Positions 7,561 through 16,294 of a stretch of 37,151 nt of DNA are shown here, in pieces; the first letter of the stretch is position 1, and each line of letters begins with the position of its first letter. The stretch is from JABWCK01 sp043822385. GTDB taxonomy: Archaea; Micrarchaeota; Micrarchaeia; Norongarragalinales; Norongarragalinaceae. The position numbers and the translations under genes were made by a program. The notes beneath the pieces are model-generated. The model did no database searches, was not told the DNA's origin, and saw only the letters and a list, made by a program, of their open reading frames with translations. The stretch covers positions 1-37,151 of the forward strand of contig JBDRBT010000008.1 in the NCBI GenBank assembly GCA_043822385.1, in the 5' to 3' direction.

Positions 7561-8341
7561 TCAAACCAACCTCTTCAGCCAAGTCATCAGCATTAAAAAC
7601 AAAGCCTTTTCTTTTTCGCAAGGAATCACCAGCTCTACCATTCACGAAAGCAGCGGTCTTAGCTGCTTCAAGCAAATTATTCTTGCAAGCCAAGCTAGCG
7701 CACACTCCCGCAAGCACGTCACCAGTACCGCCCTTAGTCATTCCCGCATTACCATTATTATTAAACCAAACTTCATTGCCATCAGTAATGAAACAATGCT
7801 TTTTCTTCAATAAAACCAAACAATTCCACTTTCTCGCTTGCTTTCTAGCTTCCTTCACACTAGCGGTTACTCCAAACAACGCCTCGAACTCCAAAGGATG
7901 AGGCGAAACCAAAACATTCTTAGTAAACAAACGCTTGTCCGCCATTCGCAAAGCACCAGCATCCAAAACCATTTTCTTTCGCTTAGCAAAACGCTTCAAC
8001 AAACCATTCACAAGCCGCTTATTTTCTGCGTTAACAAGCAAACCATTCCCAATCAAAACGCAATCACTCTCTTCAATCGCATTAAGCAGTTCACTGCGTT
8101 TAATCCAAATAAAACAATTAGTTTTAGACTTCATTACCGCCATTACGCGCTCGTTTATTCTAGCTGGAGAATAAAACAAAACAAAGTCAACAAAGCGCGA
8201 AGCAGTTTTTACAGCAAGCAAGGGCGCACCGTGATAACGCTCTGAACCCCCAACTACAACTAAAGAGCCATTATCGCCCTTGTGCGAATGAGGCGCAGGA
8301 GCATAAAGAGACTTTAAAACGCCAACTGAGAGTTTTCGCAT
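7553..8341 (-). CDS. nnrD: ADP/ATP-dependent NAD(P)H-hydrate dehydratase
   Basis: Repairs hydrated, inactive NADH or NADPH at the expense of a nucleotide. The 262 residues show the ribokinase-like fold of the family: SHKGDNGSLVVVGGSERYHGA at the N-terminus, with GAP-type residues, and the hallmark NAGMTKGGTGDVLAG near residue 198 with the catalytic Asp of GTGD. In many genomes this domain is fused to the epimerase NnrE; here it stands alone and no NnrE is seen. It is divergent from mnmA with 36 bases between starts, so their promoters must overlap. Confidence 0.9.
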   Translation of the reverse strand: MRKLSVGVLKSLYAPAPHSHKGDNGSLVVVGGSERYHGAPLLAVKTASRFVDFVLFYSPARINERVMAVMKSKTNCFIWIKRSELLNAIEESDCVLIGNGLLVNAENKRLVNGLLKRFAKRKKMVLDAGALRMADKRLFTKNVLVSPHPLEFEALFGVTASVKEARKQARKWNCLVLLKKKHCFITDGNEVWFNNNGNAGMTKGGTGDVLAGVCASLACKNNLLEAAKTAAFVNGRAGDSLRKRKGFVFNADDLAEEVGLIV

Positions 8342-8377
8342 ATAAATTATTAAGCATAGACCTACAAAAAGCGTTAC

Positions 8378-9421
8378 GTGAACAAAAAAATAGTTGTCGG
8401 GATGTCTGGAGGCGTTGATTCAAGCGTTTCATTAATCTTACTGAAAAAAAGCGGTTGGCAGCCAGTTGGGGTAACGCTATTGCTGCCGCACTGGGGTTCG
8501 TGCTCTGAAAACGCTTGCTGCACTAAAGAATCAATAAATATCGCGAAAAGCGTCTGCAAAAAACTAGGCGTAAAACACTATACAATCAATTGCAAGAAAA
8601 ACTTCAAAAAAACAGTAATGAATTACTTCGTGCGCGAATTACGAGAAGGCAAAACACCTAATCCGTGTATTACTTGCAACCGCTTCTTCAAATTCAAGAA
8701 ACTCTTAGACTTCGCGAAAAAACACGGCATTCAATTTATTGCAACCGGGCATTACGCGAAAACAAAAAAAAACAAGGAAAAAACAAGCTTGCTAGAAGCC
8801 AAAGACAAAGAAAAAAACCAAGTTTACGGCTTGTGCTTACTCCCGCAGGAATGGCTGCAAAAAATAGTTTTCCCTCTTGGAAACTTGAAAAAAAACGAAG
8901 TTTACTCTATTGCAGAAAAAGCTGGCTTCCCGATTTTTTTGAAGCGCAAACAAAGCCAAGACTTGTGCTTCGTTAATTCAAAAGAACTACGTAGTTTTAT
9001 TGAAAAGGAAGTTGGCACAGAAAAAGGAAGCATTACTAACGAAAAAGGCGAAGTTTTAGGAAAACACGAAGGCCACGCCTTTTACACTATCGGTCAACAC
9101 AAGGGATTAAACGGATTCTTTCTCAAAAACAAGAACCCTAAAAAAAACGAATTAATCGTAACGAAAAACAGGTGTGAACTCGAAACAAAAACAGTTCTAA
9201 TGCGCAACTTTAATTTTTGTTCCGGCAAAACACCTAAAAGAAAAACGAAAGTCAAAGCACAAGTCAGGTACAGGCAGCCGCTAGTTGACGCAATTCTCTG
9301 GCCGCCAAAAAAAGGTGTTTTGAAAATCGTGTTCAAAAAACCAGTAGAAGCAGTAACGCCAGGCCAAGTGTGCGCGTTTTACTCAGGAACAAGGTGTTTA
9401 GGCGGCGGATACATCACTTGA
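8378..9421 (+). CDS. mnmA: tRNA-specific 2-thiouridylase MnmA
   Basis: Puts sulfur on U34 of tRNAs for Lys, Glu and Gln. The 347 residues match the bacterial-type enzyme: P-loop VVGMSGGVDSSVS of the PP-loop ATPases, ACCTKES after the first strand, the catalytic Cys pair in TPNPCITCNR and SQDLCFV, and ATGHYAK. The C-terminal beta-barrel domain ends PGQVCAFYSGTRCLGGGYI. The start is GTG at 8378, about 33 bases after a TATAAATTA at 8341. Most archaea use NcsA/Ncs6-like enzymes for this job; MnmA is a bacterial-type gene and suggests an old transfer, although it occurs in several small-genome archaea. Confidence 0.95.
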   Translation: MNKKIVVGMSGGVDSSVSLILLKKSGWQPVGVTLLLPHWGSCSENACCTKESINIAKSVCKKLGVKHYTINCKKNFKKTVMNYFVRELREGKTPNPCITCNRFFKFKKLLDFAKKHGIQFIATGHYAKTKKNKEKTSLLEAKDKEKNQVYGLCLLPQEWLQKIVFPLGNLKKNEVYSIAEKAGFPIFLKRKQSQDLCFVNSKELRSFIEKEVGTEKGSITNEKGEVLGKHEGHAFYTIGQHKGLNGFFLKNKNPKKNELIVTKNRCELETKTVLMRNFNFCSGKTPKRKTKVKAQVRYRQPLVDAILWPPKKGVLKIVFKKPVEAVTPGQVCAFYSGTRCLGGGYIT

Positions 9422-9443
9422 AATATTACGCGAGTTAAAAAAA

Positions 9444-9455
9444 ATAATATATTAA
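9444..9455 (+). promoter_or_regulatory. TATA box of the antiporter gene
   Basis: ATAATATATTAA lies about 25-30 bases before the ATG at 9478 and there is no clear ribosome binding site between them. This suggests a leaderless or near-leaderless transcript. Confidence 0.5.
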
Positions 9456-9477
9456 ACCCCCTCGTTATTGTTAATCA

Positions 9478-11145
9478 ATGACCGATCTATTTGCTCAACT
9501 AGGGTGGGTGCTAGTATTCTACATGCTAGGCACTATAATAGCAACCCGCTTAAAACAACCGGCAGCAATCGGCTTAATTATTTCAGGAGTATTAATCGGC
9601 CCCAGTTTATTTGGGCTAGTAGACCAAACCGACTTGATTTCAAACATTGCGGAAATAGGTGCGGCCTTATTATTGTTCGCAATTGGTTTAGAATTTAGCT
9701 TAAGTAAACTAATTCACTACAAACTCAAAATCATAGCTATAGCAACAATCAAGCTAGCTGTAATTTACTTAGCTACGTACGAACTCGCACTCTTTCTCGG
9801 CATAGACTCAATTACCGCACTTTACTTAGGCGCGATTCTATCAATCACTAGCACCGCAATAATGGTTAAAATAATTCAAAACAGCAACCTAATGCACAAG
9901 GAAGAAATACCACTATTAATCGGGAGCTTGATAATTGAAGACTTGTTCGCAGTCTTCCTTTTGACTTTCTTTTCTGCATTAAACGCGGGCAATAACCTTA
10001 GTTCACTAAGCTTGTTTTACTCCATATCACAAGCAATAGTAATTCTAGGCATAGTCTATTTAGTGCTAACCAAAATAATAGAACGCACAGTCAATTGGAT
10101 TACTCAACAAGCTAAGGAGGAGGGTATTTTACTAGCCATAGCACTTGGTTTAGGAATAGGAATGAGCGCCATAGCACAATACTTGAATTTAAGCCCGGCA
10201 ATAGGCGCATTCCTTGCGGGAAGCTTGGTTTCACACCTACAAAAAAAGGACGAATTAGAAAAACAAATAACGCCATTCATACTAGCCTCGTCAAGCGTTT
10301 TCTTCCTCTCGATAGGGCTAATGGTTAAACTAGACTCAATACTACAAAACTGGAGTATTATTTTGATATTCGTAATTGCTAACTTATTGCTAAAATTCAC
10401 TGCAACAAGCGCAAGCACTTTCTTAAACGGTTTCACTAGCCGGTCAGCAATTTTTTCAGGAGTAGCAATGCTTTCGGTGGGAGAATTTTCATTACTAATA
10501 GCAAAACAAGCAGAAGGCACAAGCATTGACTTAGTTAGTTTAACTTCCGCACTAGTATTAACCTCTGCTTTAGCTAATTCGTTTTTAATCAAACGCCATG
10601 AAATAATTCACACCTTAACTTACAAACTAGTACCAGAAAGCGTCAAAAACGCGGGACGCAATCTAGCAAAGAAAATGGTTACAGCAACAAACGTTGTTGA
10701 CTATAGTTTTGAATTATTGAAAACACTAGCTACCATGCTAAAAAACGCAACACTATTACTTGCGGGAATAGCTACCACCATCTTACTTTTGTTAGTTTCA
10801 AGAAATCAAAACATAACTCTAGAACACCAAACAATCTCCTTAAACTTAATTTTATTAATTATCGGGGGATGCATAATTGCGTTCTTTACTTACAAAATAA
10901 TACGCACAACAAAAGAATTACTACTCAAGCTAGCTAATGAAACTAAACACAATAAACAAGCAATAAACAGCATAGTGCCGTTCTTAATGCTAGTATTTTT
11001 TGCAATCGCCACACCCTTCGTATTGTCCATCTTGAACATTTCAACAAGTTTGTCAGAACTAGGCGCAATAATAATAACTCTTTTACTATTAGCGGTGTTC
11101 TTTTACTCTGGAAGAAAAGAAAACGAACCAATTTTATTCAAATAA
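9478..11145 (+). CDS. CPA2-family monovalent cation/proton antiporter (KefB/NapA-like)
   Basis: A 555-residue integral membrane protein that would exchange Na+ or K+ for protons. About 12 membrane helices fill residues 1-380, with family landmarks GLIISGVLIGPSLFG near residue 32, GAALLLFAIGLEFS near 62, the ion-site region LSITSTAIMVKII and SPAIGAFLAGSLVS near 237. A second hydrophobic block at about residues 415-545 adds three or four more helices in place of the usual soluble TrkA/RCK domain, so it lacks the nucleotide-binding gate of KefB/KefC. The gene stands alone between mnmA and the convergent rad50. Confidence 0.9.
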   Translation: MTDLFAQLGWVLVFYMLGTIIATRLKQPAAIGLIISGVLIGPSLFGLVDQTDLISNIAEIGAALLLFAIGLEFSLSKLIHYKLKIIAIATIKLAVIYLATYELALFLGIDSITALYLGAILSITSTAIMVKIIQNSNLMHKEEIPLLIGSLIIEDLFAVFLLTFFSALNAGNNLSSLSLFYSISQAIVILGIVYLVLTKIIERTVNWITQQAKEEGILLAIALGLGIGMSAIAQYLNLSPAIGAFLAGSLVSHLQKKDELEKQITPFILASSSVFFLSIGLMVKLDSILQNWSIILIFVIANLLLKFTATSASTFLNGFTSRSAIFSGVAMLSVGEFSLLIAKQAEGTSIDLVSLTSALVLTSALANSFLIKRHEIIHTLTYKLVPESVKNAGRNLAKKMVTATNVVDYSFELLKTLATMLKNATLLLAGIATTILLLLVSRNQNITLEHQTISLNLILLIIGGCIIAFFTYKIIRTTKELLLKLANETKHNKQAINSIVPFLMLVFFAIATPFVLSILNISTSLSELGAIIITLLLLAVFFYSGRKENEPILFK

Positions 11146-11220
11146 ACTACTCACAAACTTTTTGAAAACACGCTAATTCTAAAAGTGCTTTGCATTCTTG
11201 ACTTAACCCACTAAAAAAAT

Positions 11221-13227
11221 TCAAGTAATTCTAGATTCATTACCGGTTTTCTCAATTCGAATAACTTTGTCAGCAAACGCCTCCAACTCAGACTCGTGAG
11301 AAACAATCAACAATTGCCCACAATCCAACGCACGAAACACGTCACGCATTCGTTGTAATTGTTCTCTACTAAACCCGTCAGTAGGCTCATCTAAAATCAA
11401 CAAGTTTTCTTTCATTGAAGAAGAAACACGCCTAACAACAGAATTCAAAGCCAACCGGTAAGAAAGAGCTAACGCGCTTTTTTCTCCACCAGAAAGCGAG
11501 TGGTGAGAATGCTCATAGCCAGAAATATTAACTACCGGCTCAAAAGACTCGTTAGAAGAAACACTCAATTCTCCAGACTCAATTAAAACCGAAAACCACT
11601 TTTGAAACAACTCGTTAAAATCACTAGCTATCTCACGCATTACGTGCGATTCAATTAACTGCAGTGAAGGCGCGAAGTAATCCTGCAACCAAGACTTTCT
11701 TTCCTTAACTACACTCAACTCGCTTAACGCCTTACTCAAACCAGTAAGTTTCTCCCTTAAATCAACAACATCCTTACTGCAAGCAGCTTCCTTAGCAGAA
11801 AGAAAACCATGCGTCTGCAATACTTGCTTTAAAGCAACGTCAGATTCAGTGAATCTTTTCTTGGATAAAGAAATTTTTTCGGAAATACTACTTAAGGCAC
11901 TAAAACGCTTTTTCTTTTCTTCAAGCAAACTAATCAAACCAGGCATTTTTTGTTCGAGAGATTGTTTTTCAGTTTTAAGTTGACCTAATTTAACAAACGT
12001 TTTTTCAACGCGCTTCTTTAATTCTTCAAACAAATGTTTTTGAGATATTTTTTCCCTCAAGGAATCCAAGTCACTCAACAAGCCTTTTTCTTCAGCTTCT
12101 AGTAAAGCAATTTCTCCCGCAATTTTTTCTTCTTCTTTCTCAAGTAAAGAAATTTTTTCTTCAAAAGAACTAGCAAAAGGCTGTTGGCAAGTAGGACAAA
12201 CCCTCTTTTCCTTTAATTCAAGTAAATCATTTCGTTTAGACTTATTTTTAGTAAAATTAGTGAAAACTTCTTTCTGCAACAACTTATTCTTCTTTAAAGC
12301 AACTTCAATAGGCGCTGAATCAACATTCTCCAAACTACCAAAGTCCTTAACTGCAGCCTGATCTTCAGTTAATTCCTTCTCGAAGTCACTCAACCGCTCG
12401 GATAACAAAACTAAATACTCTTTCTTTTCAATTAAGTCGTTCTCAAGCAAAGGCAGTTCGCTTGATACTTTTTCAAACTCTTCTTTTTCTTTAAGTAAAG
12501 ACATCCATTCCGCATTAGCTTCATCAAAAACAGTTTGTTTTAGCTTCAAGTCTTCAGATGAAGCACTTACTTCAACACGCAAATCAATTAATTCTTTTTT
12601 TCTCACGCTTTCCTTTTTTTCAAACTCAGGCAAGTCCGCTACCTTACCTTCTAAGAAAGATTGTTTTTCCTTTAAAGACCTAGCAAGCAAAATAGAGTTC
12701 TCTCGAGCTTTCTCGTACTCTTCAATACCAAAAGCCTTGCGCAGCGTTTCCAACCGGTCTAAAGGTTTTTCGTCTAAAATCTTCTTCATTTCTTCTTGCG
12801 GAGTAAAAACCGCGTAACGATAAATCACGGACTGACTTTTAGCTGAAACCGGTTCGTTAAACTCAAGCAACTTTAGTATTTCCGCTTTTAATTCCAAAGG
12901 CGAGTACGCAGTACGCTCGCCATCAACCTCAATAAAACCATTTCCTTGTTGAATGCCCTTGCTTTTTCGTTCGAGAGTGCGTTCAACAACACAATTTTTT
13001 CCATTAACCTCGAAACCTAGCTTCACTCTACCAAAACCAGCTGAATTACGAAGCAAGAATGCGGAATTCAAGTCACCCAAGCCAAACAAAGCAAACTCAA
13101 CCGCGTAAAGCAACGTGCTTTTACCGCACCCAATATCTCCAGCAAGCAACACAACGCCGTCAGGAAACAACAAACTACCGTTAGAATAACTACGAATATT
13201 CTCTAGTTCAAGACTCGTTAACTTCAA
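11221..13227 (-). CDS. rad50: Rad50 DNA double-strand break repair ATPase (short form)
   Basis: SMC-like ATPase that with Mre11 tethers and processes broken DNA ends. The N-terminal Walker A GDIGCGKST is near residue 34, a long coiled coil follows, the zinc hook CPTCQQP is near residue 342, and the C-terminal ABC signature SLSGGEKSALALSYRL precedes the Walker B NLLILDEPTDGF and the switch SHESELE. At 668 residues it is shorter than typical Rad50 (about 850-1300), mainly through a shorter coiled coil. Its ATG overlaps the mre11 stop by 4 bases, the usual archaeal arrangement, so the two are translated together. Confidence 0.95.
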   Translation of the reverse strand: MKLTSLELENIRSYSNGSLLFPDGVVLLAGDIGCGKSTLLYAVEFALFGLGDLNSAFLLRNSAGFGRVKLGFEVNGKNCVVERTLERKSKGIQQGNGFIEVDGERTAYSPLELKAEILKLLEFNEPVSAKSQSVIYRYAVFTPQEEMKKILDEKPLDRLETLRKAFGIEEYEKARENSILLARSLKEKQSFLEGKVADLPEFEKKESVRKKELIDLRVEVSASSEDLKLKQTVFDEANAEWMSLLKEKEEFEKVSSELPLLENDLIEKKEYLVLLSERLSDFEKELTEDQAAVKDFGSLENVDSAPIEVALKKNKLLQKEVFTNFTKNKSKRNDLLELKEKRVCPTCQQPFASSFEEKISLLEKEEEKIAGEIALLEAEEKGLLSDLDSLREKISQKHLFEELKKRVEKTFVKLGQLKTEKQSLEQKMPGLISLLEEKKKRFSALSSISEKISLSKKRFTESDVALKQVLQTHGFLSAKEAACSKDVVDLREKLTGLSKALSELSVVKERKSWLQDYFAPSLQLIESHVMREIASDFNELFQKWFSVLIESGELSVSSNESFEPVVNISGYEHSHHSLSGGEKSALALSYRLALNSVVRRVSSSMKENLLILDEPTDGFSREQLQRMRDVFRALDCGQLLIVSHESELEAFADKVIRIEKTGNESRIT

Positions 13228-14447
13228 TTAAACCACTTTAAAGACTTTGAAACAACTCGGCTTTCGTAATCCTTCTTTGATTCGCCATCAAGCAAAGGCG
13301 CCTTTAACTCGTTAAACATGTTTTTAGCTAAAACCAAGCCAGAATCACCAATTAACTCTTTAGAAAACTTGAATTGACTCAATCCTTCAGAAAAAACTTT
13401 ATCTTCAACTTCTTTTTTAGACGAGAAAGCAACCCTTACTTCCTCTAAAGACTTGCTTTTCAACGCGTTGCGGTTTAAATAAAAAATGCAATTGTGTTCT
13501 TCAATCAAATCCCTAATTCTCTTGAAATCAATTTCAGAAACATTACCCTCTAGCTCGCCAAAAACCTTAAGCAAAACCAGCGAGTCACTGAAAGAAGTAG
13601 CTTGCGCAATCAATTCACGAGAAACTTGTTCAGAATTCTTTCCAGTAGCATTAAACTCTAACAAACTAACGCGCGCAACATCCAACTCAACGAAATCCGC
13701 CTTTGCTCCGCCCTCATTCAATTCAACAACAAAAAAACCGCTTTTCGTTGAAGCTAAAGACTCTAAATCCCGGTAATCAGCAGCAAACAAAGGACCGGGA
13801 AAACTAATCAAACCAAACGGTTCCTTCACTAAACACGCTTTTTCGTGAACGTGCCCAGCAGCATAATAATCAAAACCCTTGGGAAAAACACTCAAAGGCA
13901 CTCCTTCTACCGCAGCAAGAAAACCAGGCTTGGTTTCCTCAAGCGTATTGTGAAAAACAAACACTTTCGGCTTTGGTAAAGACTCCAAGAAACTTAAATC
14001 CAAGTCATTAAAGAAAGCAGAATCCAAACTCTTAGCTCTACCTGAAATACCCACTAAATTAACGCCAGTTTTCTCATCAGTAACGCACTCTAACCGTTTT
14101 TTACCATTTTCTTCGTAACCGCCTTGAGAAACTTTAGAAAGCAAACCACTAGCCTCGAAAACATCAATAATACTCGAGTGGTTTGGAGAGTAATCGTGAG
14201 AACCATAAACAACGTAAACAGGAATACCTGCATTCTTCAACAACAAAAATTTTCCGGCAGTCTTTTTTACTACTTCTAATTCAGGAACAGCAATATCAAA
14301 CAAGTCGCCAGCAACCAAAACGAAATCCACTTTTTCCTTCAAACAATAATCAATAGTTTTCTCGAAAGCTTGAAAATTAAGTTCACGCAAACGCTTGTCC
14401 CTGAAAGCACCCAAGTGAGAATCAGCAAAGTGAACAAACTTAACCAT
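13224..14447 (-). CDS. mre11: Mre11 DNA repair nuclease
   Basis: Manganese-dependent nuclease partner of Rad50. The 407 residues hold the metallophosphoesterase motifs in order: HFADSHLGAF near the start, VAGDLFD, YGSHDYSP in place of the usual GNHD, VFHNTLEE and AAGHVHEKA. Ser instead of Asn in the third motif is a change in a residue that normally helps bind metal and deserves a check. The C-terminal capping domain and Rad50-binding helices follow. Transcribed first, with rad50 directly after it. Confidence 0.94.
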   Translation of the reverse strand: MVKFVHFADSHLGAFRDKRLRELNFQAFEKTIDYCLKEKVDFVLVAGDLFDIAVPELEVVKKTAGKFLLLKNAGIPVYVVYGSHDYSPNHSSIIDVFEASGLLSKVSQGGYEENGKKRLECVTDEKTGVNLVGISGRAKSLDSAFFNDLDLSFLESLPKPKVFVFHNTLEETKPGFLAAVEGVPLSVFPKGFDYYAAGHVHEKACLVKEPFGLISFPGPLFAADYRDLESLASTKSGFFVVELNEGGAKADFVELDVARVSLLEFNATGKNSEQVSRELIAQATSFSDSLVLLKVFGELEGNVSEIDFKRIRDLIEEHNCIFYLNRNALKSKSLEEVRVAFSSKKEVEDKVFSEGLSQFKFSKELIGDSGLVLAKNMFNELKAPLLDGESKKDYESRVVSKSLKWFN

Positions 14448-14504
14448 AACGAGTATAATGCGAGTAATGAATTAAAAAACTCTGCAAACGTGCGTGCCGG
14501 TGAT

Positions 14505-15017
14505 TCACGGCTTACGCCACTTAACTCGATTAACGTGAACAAAACTAGTTCCAGCTGCCTTCGCAGCGGCCTCATCAACCCAATGATCCCCGTAATACAC
14601 TGCGTTCCTCGCTTTCACACCTAACTTTTTCAGTGCTTTATTCAAGGATTCCGGATCTGGCTTCAAGAAAAGAGTTTCGTCTACAGCAACAATCACGTCA
14701 AAAAAGCTTTTTTTCAAACCAGCTTTATTCATGCAAGCTAAAACAGTCTTGTGAGTATTACTAGAAACAATCCCAATCTTCGTTCCTTTCTTTTTTTCTT
14801 TCTTCATTAACGCAAGTAATTCCTTGTTGAAAAGAGAAGAAGGCAAGTAAGCGCCTTCAATAACGTTTAGTAAAGCAATAAACGCCGTCCTGCAAAACCG
14901 GGGTAGAACGCGAAACAACAAAGCAGCAGTTAATTTCAAGTAGTGCCTGTGCGAGACGCTGGAAACAAAACCAATCTTAACTAGCGTTCCGTCTAAATCA
15001 AACAATAAAGCTTTCAT
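14505..15017 (-). CDS. HAD-superfamily hydrolase
   Basis: A 170-residue soluble phosphatase-like protein. HAD motif I is LLFDLDGTLV at the N-terminus, motif II is IVSSNTH, motif III Lys lies in FLKPDPESL and motif IV is YYGDHWVDEAAA. This is the phosphoglycolate phosphatase/pyrophosphatase-like subgroup with a short helical cap. The substrate cannot be told from sequence. It lies upstream of mre11 on the same strand with 57 bases between them, so a common transcript is possible. Confidence 0.85.
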   Translation of the reverse strand: MKALLFDLDGTLVKIGFVSSVSHRHYLKLTAALLFRVLPRFCRTAFIALLNVIEGAYLPSSLFNKELLALMKKEKKKGTKIGIVSSNTHKTVLACMNKAGLKKSFFDVIVAVDETLFLKPDPESLNKALKKLGVKARNAVYYGDHWVDEAAAKAAGTSFVHVNRVKWRKP

Positions 15018-15054
15018 TAAAAAAACAAGACCTCAACAAATAAAGAAGTTTCCA

Positions 15055-15450
15055 CTATTGCTTAATAAGAAAATAAAGATCGAGTTTAAACTGTTCTTTC
15101 AACGCTTGCAAACAACTTTGTTTAGATCTTAAAGAAGTAGGAAAAGCTAATTTAAGGTTTACTAAATTTCGTTCAGCTAAATGAGTTTTCCGCATATCCT
15201 CATAATTTCGAACGCTAGCTACTACCCTTTCAAACGAAGAAGCATTCAAACCAACTTCCAACGCGTTTTTTAGTTCAACACTTTGTCTGTGGTTTAATGC
15301 AAGTGACAAAGAAACACTAGACAATTCAAGAGCAGAAGGCTTTTTCGATACAGCTACATTAAGCAACTGTACTTCAGGTTCAACTATTTTTTTAACTGAA
15401 CCTAAATCAAGATGTTTATTTAATTCTATTTTTTTTAAGAGCGAATTCAA
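15055..15450 (-). CDS. Hypothetical protein, 131 aa
   Basis: Not recognised. The protein is helical and soluble, with Leu, Ser and Lys dominating, one NYEDMRKTHLAERNLVNLKL segment and no Cys pair, signal peptide or membrane helix. It lies 37 bases upstream of the HAD gene on the same strand. Upstream, 15451-15553 holds AT-rich sequence with the repeated unit ACAAAAGAATAAA at 15468-15492, which may contain its promoter. Confidence 0.55.
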   Translation of the reverse strand: MNSLLKKIELNKHLDLGSVKKIVEPEVQLLNVAVSKKPSALELSSVSLSLALNHRQSVELKNALEVGLNASSFERVVASVRNYEDMRKTHLAERNLVNLKLAFPTSLRSKQSCLQALKEQFKLDLYFLIKQ

Positions 15451-15553
15451 AACAAAAACCTCAACACAAAAGAATAAAGCACAAAAGAATAAATTAAGTA
15501 CTTATGACTGAATCTAAAGCACGATTATGGATTAAAGGGGTTGCGTACGAACA

Positions 15554-16225
15554 CTAAGTTTCAAAGTCTTCGTAATTCTCGCTATCGAATTCGTACAAGC
15601 TTTTTATTGCTTTAGCGCCCTCGAAATCGTAACTAGAAACAACGGAATCCACATCCAAACCATAACTAGGCTTTTTCTTGCCAGAGCAATCCAACAAAAC
15701 AACTCGATTACTCAAAGAAACTAGTACTACAGGTTGTCTTAAAGCACTGGATAATTCTAAAATGCGGACTCTAGCGTGCAAATTAACTGAAGAAAACAAG
15801 GAACACAACAAAATAGCTTTATCCATAGCATCCGCTGCTTTAGTTTCAATAATTTCTTTAGGCTTCAACCAAAAATTAAAAGACAATTCAGAACCAGCTG
15901 GCGGTAACGAATGAATAAACACGCTAGCTTTATCAATAAACTCGCCTTGTTCATGCTCGCTTAATTCATCCACGCCAATGGAAGCAAGCAAATCAGAACG
16001 CAAAGACTGCACTACTTCATCGCCGGGAGTAATTAATTGCTTGAGTTCAGGAATAGTTTTTTGTTCCTGCAAAGAAATAACGTCAGCGTAACGCTCTAAA
16101 AGCGCTTTATAGACTGAAGCGCGAACCTTCCAGTTTTCTTGTTCCTCGCGAACAAAACCTTCTTTCTGCCGAGTTTTTTCCAAGCGCTTGCTTTTCAGCG
16201 TTGAAACCAAATCCTCTATAGACAC
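15554..16225 (-). CDS. Possible transglutaminase-like fold protein, 223 aa
   Basis: A soluble protein with a helical, charged N-terminal half and a C-terminal half that resembles the core of transglutaminase-like proteins. The pattern KAADAMDKAILLCSLFSSV places a Cys at the start of a helix, then HARVRILEL forms a strand, and VVLLDCSGKK ends with an Asp. In true transglutaminase-like proteases a Cys, His and Asp come in this order. The His strand (usually H.W.E.) is not obvious, so it may be inactive or not related. It is divergent from the CPSF-like nuclease gene. Confidence 0.6.
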   Translation of the reverse strand: MSIEDLVSTLKSKRLEKTRQKEGFVREEQENWKVRASVYKALLERYADVISLQEQKTIPELKQLITPGDEVVQSLRSDLLASIGVDELSEHEQGEFIDKASVFIHSLPPAGSELSFNFWLKPKEIIETKAADAMDKAILLCSLFSSVNLHARVRILELSSALRQPVVLVSLSNRVVLLDCSGKKKPSYGLDVDSVVSSYDFEGAKAIKSLYEFDSENYEDFET

Positions 16226-16294
16226 AATAAAAACACGCTAGTCCGAGTATAAAAAAGCAAGGGAATTAAAGAAACCCCTGCCTTAATTAATAAA

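Noticed and set aside
15464..15492. Two copies of ACAAAAGAATAAA considered as a CRISPR or mobile-element end
   Set aside because: Only two short copies with no spacer pattern; most likely a local duplication near a promoter.
15504..15557. 17-aa frame starting MTESKARLWIKG on the upper strand
   Set aside because: Too short and without a ribosome binding site; the acylphosphatase-like start is only a weak resemblance and could be chance.
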